Part shown: positions 27,059-38,298 of the stretch, piece by piece
Layout of the letters: every line of letters starts with the position of its first letter
Numbering within the stretch: position 1 is the stretch's first letter
Source: Varanus komodoensis
Lineage: Eukaryota > Chordata > Lepidosauria > Squamata > Varanidae
NCBI RefSeq assembly: GCF_004798865.1
Contig: NW_025335269.1
Location: forward strand, 19,985,584-20,049,583
DNA length: 64,000 nt
Reading direction: 5' to 3'
Notes under the pieces: model-generated
Told to the model about the DNA's origin: nothing
Databases searched by the model: none
Seen by the model: only the letters and a program-made list of their open reading frames with translations
Program-made: the position numbers and the translations under genes

Positions 27059-27977
27059 ATTGAGGGAGTCAAACCCAGAACTAGGTATGCCAAGCCCTGA
27101 GCCTGGACAAATCTACCAATTTCACAGTCCCCACATCCTTTTTTTATTCCACCTTAAGTTCTTTTGGTGCCCAATATGGAGAACTTTACGAGTTTCAGAA
27201 AACTGGCATTAAATCTGAACTGAAATTCTTGCCTATCCATATTGTTGGGGTAGCAAACTATGTACTTGGCAGAGCTTCCAATGCACAGTGTCACACAGGA
27301 CGTAGCACACACTCCTGCTTTTAGTGAAGGGTGCAGGGGTTGGCTTCAAACTGTTTAAACCTCTGCTGCTTCTCTTTTCAATGGCACAATTTGCAACACT
27401 GGGTTGGAAAGTGTTTTAGACAGCTGTTTTAGTTGTGCAATATTAAAATAGTGGATTCTAAGGGCTTCTCTTCATGGGGCATTTCTTGTTCTCACCCACA
27501 GTAGTTGATGGGTATGTTGTACAATGTCATCATCCCCCCCAGGATCTGTTCAATGCTTGCAGAGCATTTCCATGTTTTTTCTTTGTTTTAGAACAAGGAT
27601 AAAGAGCTGGCATGCTATAAATTGCTATTAAGTGCTCATGTATTATTGCAAGTCCACTCCACCTCAACACCAACTTGTGGTTGTTTAATGGAATGCACAG
27701 AAAGACAGAGAATGAAAAACCTTGGGGTGCAGTGGGTGGAATGTGTAATGGAACTGATCTTAATCCTGGAAAAAATCTGGAAACAGAAGACTCAGTGAAG
27801 TGGCAGGTTTAAATGGGTTATAAGTCTAATGCAGAAGCCCTTAATTACAGTTTATTATTTAACTGTTGGGAGACAATTTGGGAATGTTGTTTGCCCTAAA
27901 GTAAACAAGAATAATAGTGACAGCAAGAATAATAATAATGAGAAGAATTCTTTCTTAATTTAATCAAGAAAGTGTTC
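27059..27977. other. Intronic sequence without recognised features
   Basis: Unassigned, ending in a small (GGT)n run at 27978-27998. Confidence 0.55.
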
Positions 27978-27999
27978 TTGGGGTGGTGGTGGTGGTGGA

Positions 28000-28712
28000 C
28001 AACTCAATGAAAATGTCAGCCCAGTGTATGAGTGTGGTGAAAAAGGCAGGTTCCGTGTTAGGCTTAATTAGGAGAGGAACTGAAAATGCAACAGCCGAGA
28101 CTATACTGCCTTTGTAAAAAGCTGTGTGTAGTTCTGGTTACCACACCCAAAGAGGATATTGTAGAGTTGGGGAAAGTACAGAAAGTGGTTTACTGTGGGG
28201 ATTTTACTGTGTAGCTGTTATTTTGGTTATAGTATGTATGCTAGATTATTACTATTGTTTGTATATGTTGTTACTATGTCTTTATAAACTGCCCAGAGGT
28301 GGTGCAGAAATTTAATAAATAAAATGATCAAGGAGCTGGAGCAACCCTTCTCTTATGAGGAAAGTTTACAACATCTGGGTTTGAACCATGAAGCTAACTG
28401 GAAGATAAAAGGAAGTTCTTCTTCACACGGGGCATAGTTAAACTATGAAATTCACTACTGCAAGATGGAGTTGATGGCCACCAATTCATAAAGGAGAAGG
28501 TTATCATGGCTACTGGCCCTGATAGCTATGCATGACCCCTAGTGTCAAAAGCAGGATGTACAAGTTGCTGGGGAATCAGAGCAAGCAGGCGCTGCGACCC
28601 TCACACCCTGCTTCTGGCCTTCCCAAAGGAGCCTGGTTGACCCCTGTATGAACAGTATGCTGGACTGAACAGGTCTTTGATCTGATGCAGCATGTCTCCT
28701 CTTACGTTCTTA
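28000..28712 (+). mobile_element. CR1 LINE 3' region with a nested L2 insertion
   Basis: The plus strand follows CR1 from late ORF2 to the 3' end. Blocks are ggttaccacacccaaagagg (the W-PH-KKD part), atgatcaaggagctggagca (the KMIKGLE part), cttatgaggaaagttt, ggaagttcttcttcacacgg, then the UTR blocks caagttgctggggaatcaga, atgctggactgaacaggtct and tcctcttacgttctta. A segment between ORF blocks is deleted. The element is interrupted at 28195-28324 by another LINE end. Confidence 0.85.
28195..28324 (+). mobile_element. L2-like LINE 3' end nested in CR1
   Basis: A T-rich UTR ends tttataaactgcccagaggt then ggtgcagaaatttaataaat. This is the gtgaaccgcccaga-type terminus and tail of L2-related LINEs. 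It splits the CR1 phrase that normally reads continuously up to aagatgatcaagg. Confidence 0.65.
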
Positions 28713-29280
28713 AGCAACACATACAAAGGGCTGCATCGTGAGTTAATAGCATGTGTTAGAAAGTCCCTCTAATATGGTCAGTGGCTGGAAGTGAGGAAGG
28801 AGGCCACGCAGATGGTTTGAATGATGGGGCCACTGTGGATTCACATTCATTCCTTTTGCGCTAGATGTAAAAACTTTCTCAGAGAGGTGAACTCAGGGGC
28901 AACCAGTCCCTCTTGCTTCCCACTGTGACTTGGCCCTTGCGACAATCACAAAACCATTCTCCACTCTGAGAAAAATTTTCATGTGAAAGGGATTTTTATT
29001 TTAAAGGTACTAAATATATACTTATCTAACTAGATAAACTTACAGGCCACCCAGATTTTTTTTAAATTATTCACTAGGGAACCAATAGCAAAAATAGAAG
29101 GAAAACAGAACTCACCCTACAATACAAACAAAGCCATCCAAACTTCTGAAAGACTTCTGAAAAATGCCACCCAGATTTCATACCACTTTGTACCCTTAAT
29201 TATACATCTCCAGTCTTTATTTCTAATGTTCTACATTGTTGGCTGGCACTATGGTACAAAATTCGAACACTTAATTTGCT
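28713..29280. other. Intronic sequence without recognised features
   Basis: Nothing assigned. Confidence 0.6.
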
Positions 29281-30160
29281 TGTTATTTATTTATTTATTT
29301 GTTTATTTATTTATTTATTTAAAACATTTCTATGCCGCCCCATTCGCCGAAGCCTCGGGGCGGCTCACGACATAAAATTAAAATATGATACATTCAAAAT
29401 ATAAAACAAATTAACAATATAAAATAAGTCGCCCTGGCCAGATAAAATAAGCAACTAATATTAACAATTAAAATGACATTTAAATAAAAAGGTCTTCACC
29501 TGGTGCCAAAAAACAAATAATGACGGCACCAGGCGGACCTCTCTGGGGAGCGCAATCCATAGATTGGGCGCCACCGCAGAGAAAGCCCTCCTCCAAGTAC
29601 CTACCCTCCTAATTACTTTCACGGAGGGTTCCCAGAGAAGGGCCTCTCCCGCAGATCTCAAGGGGCGGGCGGGTGGGTGTATATGGATGTAAGCGCTCCT
29701 TCAGGTAACCAGGACCCAAGCCGTTTAGGGCTTTATAGGTCATCACCAACACCTTGAATTGGGCCCGGACTTCAATGGGAAGCCAGTGAAGCTGACGGAG
29801 GACTGGAGTCATGTGAACATAATGCCCAGTCCCCGTCAGCAGCCTGGCAGCTCTATTTTGAACAAATTGAAGTATCCGGACCATCTTCAAGGGTAGCCCC
29901 ACGTAGAGCGCGTTACAGAAGTCAAGGCAGGAAGTCACCAGTGTGTGTGTCACTGTCGCCAGGCAGTCGTAGTCCAGGTAGGGGCGCAGCTGATGGATCA
30001 GCAGAAGCTGAAGGAAAGCGCTCCTCGCCACCGCTGTCACCTGAGCTTCCAATGAAAGCTCTGGGTCGAGCAGCACTCCCAGGCTGCAGACCTTTTCCCT
30101 AAGAGGGAGCGCAACCCCATTCAGGACTAAGTTCAATTCACCCTCTCCGAAGCCCAATCC
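29281..30160 (-). mobile_element. L2-type LINE, 5'-truncated, about 0.88 kb
   Basis: The minus strand encodes the C-terminal part of an L2-group reverse transcriptase ORF: LNGVALPLREKVCSLGVLLD, PELSLEAQVTAVARSAFLQL, DYDCLATVTHTLVTSCLDFC, QNRAARLLTGTGHYVHMTPV, LHWLPIEVRAQFKVLVMTYK and ALNGLGPGYLKERL. In another frame it continues with RRAFSAVAPNLWIALPREVR and FWHQVKTFLF. One frame change near 29650 separates the two parts; otherwise it is close to intact, so fairly young. The 3' UTR and the (TTTA)n tail at 29281-29326 are complete. The frame upstream of 30160 is host sequence read through by chance. It lies in the inferred intron 1 in sense orientation. Confidence 0.9.
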
Positions 30161-31999
30161 CGTTATGCAATTGCACTGAGCATTCCTGTGAATGACATAT
30201 AATTTGAAGCCTGACACCTGCTGGATTTGATAAATCCAGTTTGAATTTAGAAAAAAGGAATAAATCATGAATGAATAATTCTGACAAATGTGCATATATA
30301 TGACACGGAACAATCTAAAAAGGCACATCAGTCTTCAATCTGCCACTCACCACTTTCATTTCAAGTCTGTGCATAGAGCATGTCACCTTCAGACCACACT
30401 AAGGCAGTGTATGGGGCAGCCCAGTTTAAGCTCTTCTGAGTCCTATTGATCGCACCAGGCACAGAAAGCAATGCCTGGTCTTAACTTTCTCCCATAGAAA
30501 TCCATGAGGCTTAAGGAAATGATGAAAAATAAAATATAAATCACTGGCTGAGAGTAATCTTTTGCCATGTGTGAGAAGGAGCCATTAAGGACAAAGGCAG
30601 GTGGCAGAATCTCTAGAAAAGGCAGATGTGCTTTCTTTTAGCTAAGAAAAGTAATAGCAAACAGCAAAGGAATAGGATCAAGTAGATTCAGCCCCTTGAG
30701 ATCTGTGAAAACAGGATGACGATGGGCTCTCAGCAGCTGCAAAGCAGAATGTTTTAAAATAATGGGTAAGCAGGATTTCCCTCCCTTGCAAACAACATGG
30801 AGCATTGTGGCTTTAACGCAACCTTCTCTGTGAGGAGCCACAAAGCTTTGCAAAGACTTGCTCCACATCTCTGAACTGTTAGCCCCTCATTCTTTCCAAA
30901 TGACAATCTATGAAGCTTCCTTACTGTTCACACTGTTCACAAGTACAGGCACGTTGCATTTATGCCAGCTAACAACAGTAACAACACGATTGTAATTTAC
31001 CCTGTGATAGAAACACACTTAATGTGCCATTCCAATTCAGAGTCGCACAGTCCTATACCTCCTAGGCCATCCGTTAGCTGATGGACAAGAAAATGCCAGT
31101 GGTGTTCCAAAGTTGATTAAGATCATTGCTGATTGCAATCTATGGGGGAAGGTTTGCAGCCATGATAACACGCTTGGTTCAAAAGAGGAAGAAAGTGAAG
31201 ACAGGATTAGAAAATAAAAAATGGAGAGAATGGACCTCTTGTGTTCTTAGGAAAAGAGTTTCCAGTCTCCACAAAACAGTATTTCATGGCAAAAGGCATG
31301 GAAGAAGTGAAGAAGGCATGGAAGAAATGAAATTAATATCAGCCTTAGGAATGTATAAGAATTTGGTTCAGTTCATACATTATCTGAACAGGAATGGTGT
31401 GCATATTATCCCCTGTTCAGACTCAAAATATACCATAAATGAGAACCATTCCCAAACATAGGACTTTTCTGAAAAAGGATGCACTTTGAAATGTGCATTT
31501 TTAAGCAAGCATTTTCACACTTTAATCAGTTGCAAGGGCTTGAAAAATGTGCCATTTCCAGTTTGGAATTCACGGGCTTTCCCATTTGCAAGAACTACAA
31601 AATGCATCCACAAACAAAAATGGGACCAACTTAAAGAATGCCTTGAAATGAAATTCAGAGAATGTTGGCTAGCTCAGTCCTGTTTCTTCTATTCCTGTTG
31701 GTGTTTTGCCAGAAAGGGGTAGCCCTCCAATAAGGGAATGTGAAGCAGTCACTTCAGGCAGCAAATCCTGGGAGGCAACAGTAAAATATCAGAGGAGAGA
31801 GTTGTGAGCCATGCAGGATGCCCTACATCCCCTAGACTGGCCTGTAGAATTCAGGTGTACTGAAGGATGCTATCCCAACATCCATGTTGAAGGATTCATT
31901 TGAATTTCAGCCCTCTTTTGTACATGAAATGGAGAGGGGACACCTTGTTCTTTGCCTTAGGCAGCTATTTTCTGGGGGTTAACTCTGGCTAGGATATGG
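30161..31999. other. Intronic sequence without recognised features
   Basis: Unassigned. Plus-strand frames at 31126-31461 and 31486-31722 have no family resemblance and no flanking splice signals I would trust. Confidence 0.5.
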
Positions 32000-32112
32000 A
32001 ACCTGTGGTCTTCCTGATGCTCTTAGACTCCAACACACATTATTGCAAACCAGCATGAGCAGTGGTCAGGGATTATGGGAGTTGTAGCTCAACAGTATGT
32101 GGCAGGTGATGC
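32000..32112. repeat. Foldback (MITE-like) repeat, family A
   Basis: The left arm ttcctgatgctcttagactc then caacacac pairs with the right arm gattatgggagttgtagctc then aacagtatg. The centre is cagcatgagcagtggtcagg. Confidence 0.5.
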
Positions 32113-32442
32113 ATCCCCCCTGCTGCTGCTCCTTAGTCTAGAATAGGGAAAAAGACCTGTTTCAGCCCAGAGGAAAAGCTTTGGAGGGCTCTTGTTCCAT
32201 TGAGGTGCAAACATACCATGCCAAAATGCTGGCATATTTTAGCCTGAAGCCAATAACTAAGCCCTAGAAAAGGCATTGCAAGCTTTCTGAATGGAGAAAG
32301 GGACTGCACAAAGGCCAGGAAACACTAAACAACTAGAGGTTGAAGAAAGCATGTGTAAATTTGTGGAATCCTGGAGGACCAGATTTGTTCTCTTCACTGG
32401 AAGGCAAGACTTGGTCCTCTGACCTGATATTCTTACCCCTTG

Positions 32443-32855
32443 GTCTAGAGCATGGATCCTCAAACTATGGCCCATGGGATGGATCCGGCCCGCCATGGTC
32501 ATCCATCCAGCCCACACCGCCGTTCGCTGCCTGCATGCGCACTTGCTATGCAGGGGGGAGAAGGTGATGGCTCACTCACTTGGACATGGTATCTGAGTGA
32601 GCAAGCTGCCACCGCTGCCTGTATCCTGTATGCGCGTGCTCGCCACTGCCTCTCAGCGCTGGGGGGAGAGGCGGTGACTTGCTCACTTGGAGATGGTTTT
32701 GGACTTGCTGGGAGATCTCCAAGCAAGTAAGCCACCGCCGTGCGCACCCGACAGCACCTCACCAGACCGTGCCCCTACCTCACCGGCTCATGATGGTCAC
32801 TGCAGCCTTTCAACTGGCCCCCTATTGAAAAAGTTTGAAGACCGCTGGTCTAGAG
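32443..32855. mobile_element. Non-autonomous hAT-type DNA transposon with 8-bp target duplication
   Basis: The element proper is 32451-32847 (397 bp). The left end catggatcctcaaactatgg and the reverse of the right end cagcggtcttcaaacttttt form imperfect terminal inverted repeats with the shared TC-TCAAAC core. Perfect 8-bp flanking copies of gtctagag (32443-32450 and 32848-32855) are the target duplication size of hAT elements. The interior is GC- and CpG-rich, holds an imperfect tandem duplication of about 95 bp (units near 32529 and 32624, each with ctcacttgga) and has no transposase, so it depended on a partner for movement. Confidence 0.88.
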
Positions 32856-35569
32856 GCAATATAATTACATCAGTATAACAATTTCTGTAACCACATTTCC
32901 TAGAAAACGAATAAAGCTGAGTAGTTGTGATTGTCCTTCTGAACACCTCTAAGTCTGACCCAGCTTGTTAAAGTTGGACTTGACATATATGCTACAAAAT
33001 CACAGGTTTGAGCTGTATGTAGTATGTATACCTTGGTAAATATAAGACCCCTTCCATTTAAGCACACATCCAGAATTATATCCTTGCATGGAGCTCTTTA
33101 GGTTCCCTAGAGAAAAAAAATCTAATTAATTATGGCAAACTGAAACCCACAATTCCCCACTATTATGAACATTGTTGTTGTTGTTGATACTGCTTTATCT
33201 GAAATTTTCCCATTACAGATGAGCAATATATTAACCAGGAATTCATTACGCACTTATTTCAAGCATAACCACCCATTTCTACTTATATTTTATCTCTCAG
33301 ATTATCAAGTTTATTGACCATACTACATGTTGTACGTTGCAATTTTATATCCCTTTCCTATTTTCAAAACTTGGTGTGTGTGTGAGTACATGTGCACACG
33401 TGTGTATATAATACATGAAAAAATATATAAAACAAATTTGTCTCTGTCACTACTGTAACCCAAATTGGCAGGCACTCTTCCAAATCCCCTTTTTAGACTC
33501 CCTTATTTTCAAAGGTGGCTTCTTAGGGATATGGTTCCCTTTTATGGTATATGTTATCTAAAAAGAGGATTTGGAAAAATCCTTTCCTGCCAATCTTTTA
33601 CTTAGGTTACAGGATTGACAGAGACAAACAATAACAAAACAAACCGGCCCATAAAAGGTAGTACTTGAGGCATTTCCATTCCGAACCTTGTTAAAATTTG
33701 ACTATTCTCATTCTCCATGTAACACAATAAAACCATAAGCTTTAATTGACTTTACAGGCTAAGGATCTTTGGCTAGTGCATGTCATTGAGAAAAAAACTA
33801 ATTTTATGGCCTTCCAAATGTTGGAGTTATGTTAGATTATGGAGCGATCATGTGTCCTACTTTACACAAAACAGTTATCTATTTCAAGGTGTCCTCCATT
33901 TGACATCTTCTCCAATCAAACTTCAGTCTTAAGAAAAGGGGGGCAGGGCCTTGAAGTCTTCCGTCAACAGTTGGACTACAACTCTATGGCCAGGGGGATT
34001 GGAACTGTAACTCACATTCAGCTGGGAATGATTGTGTTAGTCTTTAATACATTTGTCATGTGCCAGACAGATGGAAACAATTCTAAGTTTCACAAAGTTC
34101 AGTGCAAGATACATAAGCACCTACTTAATTCTCCTGTTCAGCAGGATCAGAATGCATCTTTAGTTTTTCCAGGCTGGCATGAACCAAATCACAAATGAGT
34201 TTTCCAAAATGTGGTAGGCCCTATCTTGTTTTCCCTGGAGACAATGATCTTTAAAAGAAACATGCATTACAAACCAGAACTCAATGGGAAGCCATTTGAG
34301 CTTCTTATTTCAAAATGTAAAAAGAGCACTTGGCAATACAAAATCTGTCTATTTTAAAAATTGAAAATCCTGTTTTTCATTGGACTCTTTTAAACTACTT
34401 AAGGTGGGGGGGGGGAGAAGAAAAAGGCAATGGTGGTACTCAAGCAAGGACTCCATACTCACAGATTTCTACTCATATTACAGTGCATCAGGTTCATGGC
34501 TGAGGTACCCCAATGTCCTAAGCCCTGCAAATTTGTTGTACCAGGACAGGAAGTAAGGGAGGAATAATTTCCCTTTGACCTCCCTCCCTTTTTTTGAGGA
34601 GGAGCAGCTCTTTTCCCTTTCCCTCTTTGCCTTCCCGTTGTAGTATAAAGGAACAAACTAATTCGAACTGCTCCAAGGCATAGTTGCAGGTGCACTGGAA
34701 AGGCGGAGCATGGGGTCTTTGCATCCTGTAGATCCTGAGCTCCCTTGACAGGTCTTGGAGCATTCTATGGCCATATTGGAAAGAAGTCATCAGTGGGCTT
34801 CCCTCTCTCCTGTACTCAGTGACCTCTCAGCTGGCCTTTGGCTAGCATCAGGACTTCCCCCTTAGTATAACTTCAGCTATCATCTGCCTGGTGTAGATTT
34901 GACGTTCACACTACAAAGTTGGAAATCAATCCCCAGGCTCCAGCACTGCACTTTCCCATGGCTAACGGAGGCTATTGTAACTCCTTTCTGTTTAAGTGTT
35001 CTTTTAAAAGATGTAGGGGCTGTTGCCTATTGGTAAAACTACCAGGGTGGTATGTAAATTAGCATAAGAATGCATTGATATACAAACAAGTCAAGTCAAA
35101 TAAAATAAAATAAATATAAAACAGGATGCAAAATTGATCTTCACCATAAACATTCAGCAGTGTGTGTGGAGCCATCATTTCACCAGTGGTGTGCTAAAGC
35201 CAGGTTGTCGTTGTCATCATCAGCATCGATATGGAATCATTTGCTACCTCCTATCCCCCTGAGCTTAAGCTGCAACATTCACAGCATCTGTGGAATGGAT
35301 TTTCCCAGCAACAGTATATTGTTCTTGTTGTAATATGAAGAGGTTTAGGGATGGTTTGGGCTTGAAGCCTCAATTAAGACCCATTAGTGTAACCAAAGAT
35401 GTTCTCCTGCTGGAAATGATAGCTGTTGGAAGGGGAACATTGATACACACAGCTGCCTACATTTGTGGGCTCTCTTTGAGCAGCATAGCCATGGGACTGC
35501 CATGATGATTACCCACACTGCAGAATTTACCTGGGCAAGTTATACTATCAGTTAGGTTGCCCAGGCAAA
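32856..35569. other. Intronic sequence, mostly unassigned
   Basis: A (TTG)5 run lies at about 33172-33186 and a TG/TA-rich microsatellite at 33366-33416. A poly-G run lies near 34405. Possible decayed foldback A arms lie near 33810-33835 and 33965-34005. No supported exon. Confidence 0.5.
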
Positions 35570-35660
35570 TCAAAACTTCTTTGTCTGGTGCCTGAATGAC
35601 ATCATAGCTAGTGCTGGACAAACTTCCCTGGGGAGGGCATAAATCCATAAATCAGAGCTT
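35570..35660 (-). mobile_element. Old L2-type LINE fragment
   Basis: The stretch gtctggtgcctgaatgacat, then cttccctggggagggcat, aligns with the reverse of the L2 ORF end seen at 29.5, 56.1 and 63.0 kb (ggcgccaaaaa-caaataatga and acctctctggggag). It is much more diverged than those three. Confidence 0.5.
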
Positions 35661-36241
35661 CCATGGGAGGCAATAAAAAAACTGGGTGCCAGAACCAAGA
35701 AGCCTTCAGTTTACAACAGCTGAACTGGGCTGCCATGGATAAGACAGTGTGGAGGGCTTTCATTCCTAAGGTTGCTGTAAGTCAGAGACATAACAATAAC
35801 AGTTAACCTAGATGCTTCATTTTTCTTTCTTGTTCTTTGAAGATTCCAAGAAATCCTCAAACACAACTCCATACATAAAGCACTGCAGTAGTCTACTTAT
35901 TACTAGCCAGCGTGTGGATAACAGTGCCCAGGCATGCCACTTATGAGCAAACCAATACGTATGCATTGATTTGTAGGGCTCAGCAAAGGCTGTAGAGGCC
36001 AGCAGGGCAAGACTGAAGATTGATCCCTGCCTTCACCTTTGCAAAAGTATCTTCTTGTATATATATGAATGTCACACAAAGAACTCCCCTGCCTCCTCTT
36101 CAAAAATCTAAATCCAAAGGAGTTCGATGGACACATCTGCCATAATCTCAAACTTATTCATTTACGTTCATTAAACATAATGGTCTTCAGAAACATCAGC
36201 TGATCACTTACTGGATATATAATATATGGAGAGCAAATCCA
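35661..36241. other. Intronic sequence without recognised features
   Basis: A block near 35760-35800 (aggttgctgtaagtcagaga) resembles a LINE 3' terminus I have seen in reptiles, but I cannot name it. Otherwise nothing. Confidence 0.4.
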
Positions 36242-36485
36242 TGCCAAGATGGTGTAGTGGTTAAGAATGCAGGAGTGGGTCTCAGGAGATCTGAATTCTA
36301 GTCCCCACTCAGCTATGGGGCTCACTGGGTGACCCTGGGCCAGTCAGAGACTCTCAGCCCAATCTACCTCACAGGGTTGTTGTTGGGACGGTAAAATTAA
36401 GAGTAGGAACAGAATTGTGTAAGCTTCCTTGAGTTCCTTGAAAGGACAAAAAAGGCAGGATATAAATATAATAAATACCAAACAC
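36242..36485 (+). mobile_element. tRNA-derived SINE (Sauria/MIR-like), nearly full length
   Basis: The tRNA-like head has gatggtgtagtggttaagaa (A-box region) and ggagatctgaattctagtcc (B-box region). The body continues gggtgaccctgggccagtca and cctcacagggttgttgttgg. The tail is aggcaggatataaatataat plus an A-rich end. It is the most complete copy of this family in the window. Confidence 0.85.
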
Positions 36486-36786
36486 CAACACATAGAGTAT
36501 ATGGGTGTACATGCATCATTGTCTCTCTTTTTCACACACACACAGAACCCCTGGTGATGAACAGCAGCTTGGGAAAGCAATTAACAGCCAACTCAATAAG
36601 GCACAGCTGTCTGGCTTGATTTTACATCTTGCTAGCATGAGATTTGCAGTTAATTTTTGTTATATCAAAATAGAGCTAAATTTTGCCACTAACTCCGGTG
36701 AAACTTGCCTATGGTTGCAATGGAAGGGAAATCAAGCCCCAAATAGTTACAGCTATAAATTGATATAAAAATAATTGAACAGGTGC

Positions 36787-36870
36787 TGCAATTCTGTGCA
36801 TGTTTACTTAGAAGTAAATGCTACCATGCTGAACAGGGCCTACTACCAAAATAGATGTGCACAGAATTAC
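36787..36870. repeat. Foldback family B, best palindromic copy
   Basis: The left arm tgcaattctgtgcatgttta then cttagaagtaaatgctacc pairs with the right arm, the reverse complement of about ggtagtaggcc and tctgtgcacatctatttt. The centre is atgctgaacaggg. The whole repeat is one imperfect hairpin of about 84 bp with no spacer. Confidence 0.7.
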
Positions 36871-37273
36871 AGGCTTGCATTTCAACCTTAATATAGTCCA
36901 TGGAAATAAACATCATGGAATGGAATTGGATTTGTACTCATGGTGGCTGGAATGCAAGAGGTGCTCTACTGGACTGGACTGAAGTCCTCTCCAGTGCAGC
37001 ATTCTGTTCTATGGTGTGCAACTGAATATCCATGGGGAGCCTAAAAGAAGCATGAGTGAAATAGCCCTATCTAGTGTGAGATCAGGCAGCTTTGCAGAAA
37101 TAGGTTCCCACTCTCCTCTCTGAGCTATATTTGGTAGGCACAGCTACTTCTTTCAGAAATGAGAAGAAATGGTCATGTGCAGGATATCTAATGGCCTCAA
37201 TCCAGAATAACTGAAGTGTCACTGAAATCAATGGGACCCTTATCGTCTTCCTGTCTAATGAAAGTCTTTATGA

Positions 37274-37313
37274 TCAGAGTTCACATTCAGAGTTCAGAGT
37301 TCACATTCAGAAG
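37274..37313. repeat. 20-bp tandem duplication
   Basis: Units at 37274-37293 and 37294-37313 share tcagagttcacattcaga and differ only at the last bases. Confidence 0.95.
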
Positions 37314-38180
37314 GGGCTGAGAATCAGAAGCAAGAGTGTTCGACTCTGTAAGCATCCCTGCTTGAATTCTTGTGAACCAAAGAATCTGGCTCAAAGAACG
37401 AAACGCAGAAAACCTCACTTCACTTCTTTGTACAGTCTATTGAGCATCCACGGTTCCCTCTGCCTTTCTGTGGTTCAGTGAGACAGTGATGGCGGGCTCT
37501 CCCTCAGAATATTTAAATGGTACTACCCCATATAGGAAGCCAGTGGGGTGGCAGTGGGGGAATATGTAAAAACCAGAATCCCCATCTATGCCAGATATCT
37601 GTTGTGTTATCCCCAACAGATATCTAGACATCTCCTTTAGCTTGCAGAATGAATGCATCTCTTTACATTTTTACATTTACTGCCTTTTTTTTAAATGAAC
37701 AATTAAAATTAATTAAAATTAAAATGGGCATGGGGAATGTGCTTGCTGTGCATAGAAAGCTTACCCTATGATGTAAGCATTGGGTGTCAATCGATCCTTA
37801 CTGACAAACAGTGCAGTCAGGCAGATGTAAAGCAATCCAGTTGGTCCTTCTCCAACCAGGCCAGCAGCTGTTCTAGTAACCCAAGTGTACAACTGACAGG
37901 ACAGAACAAATGCAGTTCTAGGCACCATACCAGAACATCTCTGCTCCTTTCCTCATGGAGATGATGCCATGGAGCAGTAGGCTTCATCAGGTTGGGATAC
38001 TGTGGGTGTAGCATTGGATGTACAGGAACCCATGCTATAGTGACTGTGGACTAGGATCAGATCAAATCACTACTCAGTACTGAAGCTGGCTGGACCACTC
38101 ATCCCTTTCTCTCTCTGGTTCCCTCCTCGCCCTTTGAAGAACAGGTTTTTGGGGAGAAATGACACACCTTTAGTTCAAGG
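37314..38180. other. Intronic sequence without recognised features
   Basis: Nothing assigned. Confidence 0.55.
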
Positions 38181-38298
38181 TTGGTGAACTTGTGGCCCTT
38201 CAGATGTTGTTTGCCTTCTGTTCCTATGAGTTCCAACCAATTGTTACAGATGATAGGTGCTGTAGTTCAACAATATCTGAAGGGCCATGCTTCAGAGG
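38181..38298. repeat. Foldback (MITE-like) repeat, family A, clear copy
   Basis: The left arm tggcccttcagatgttgttt is matched by the right arm gttcaacaatatctgaaggg then cca, its near reverse complement. Inner arms ttcctatgagttcc and tgataggtgctgtag also pair partly. This is the clearest hairpin of family A here. Confidence 0.7.

Noticed and set aside
35760-35800. Possible 3' end of another LINE family
   Set aside because: A single short block (gctgtaagtcagaga) is not enough to name or bound an element.
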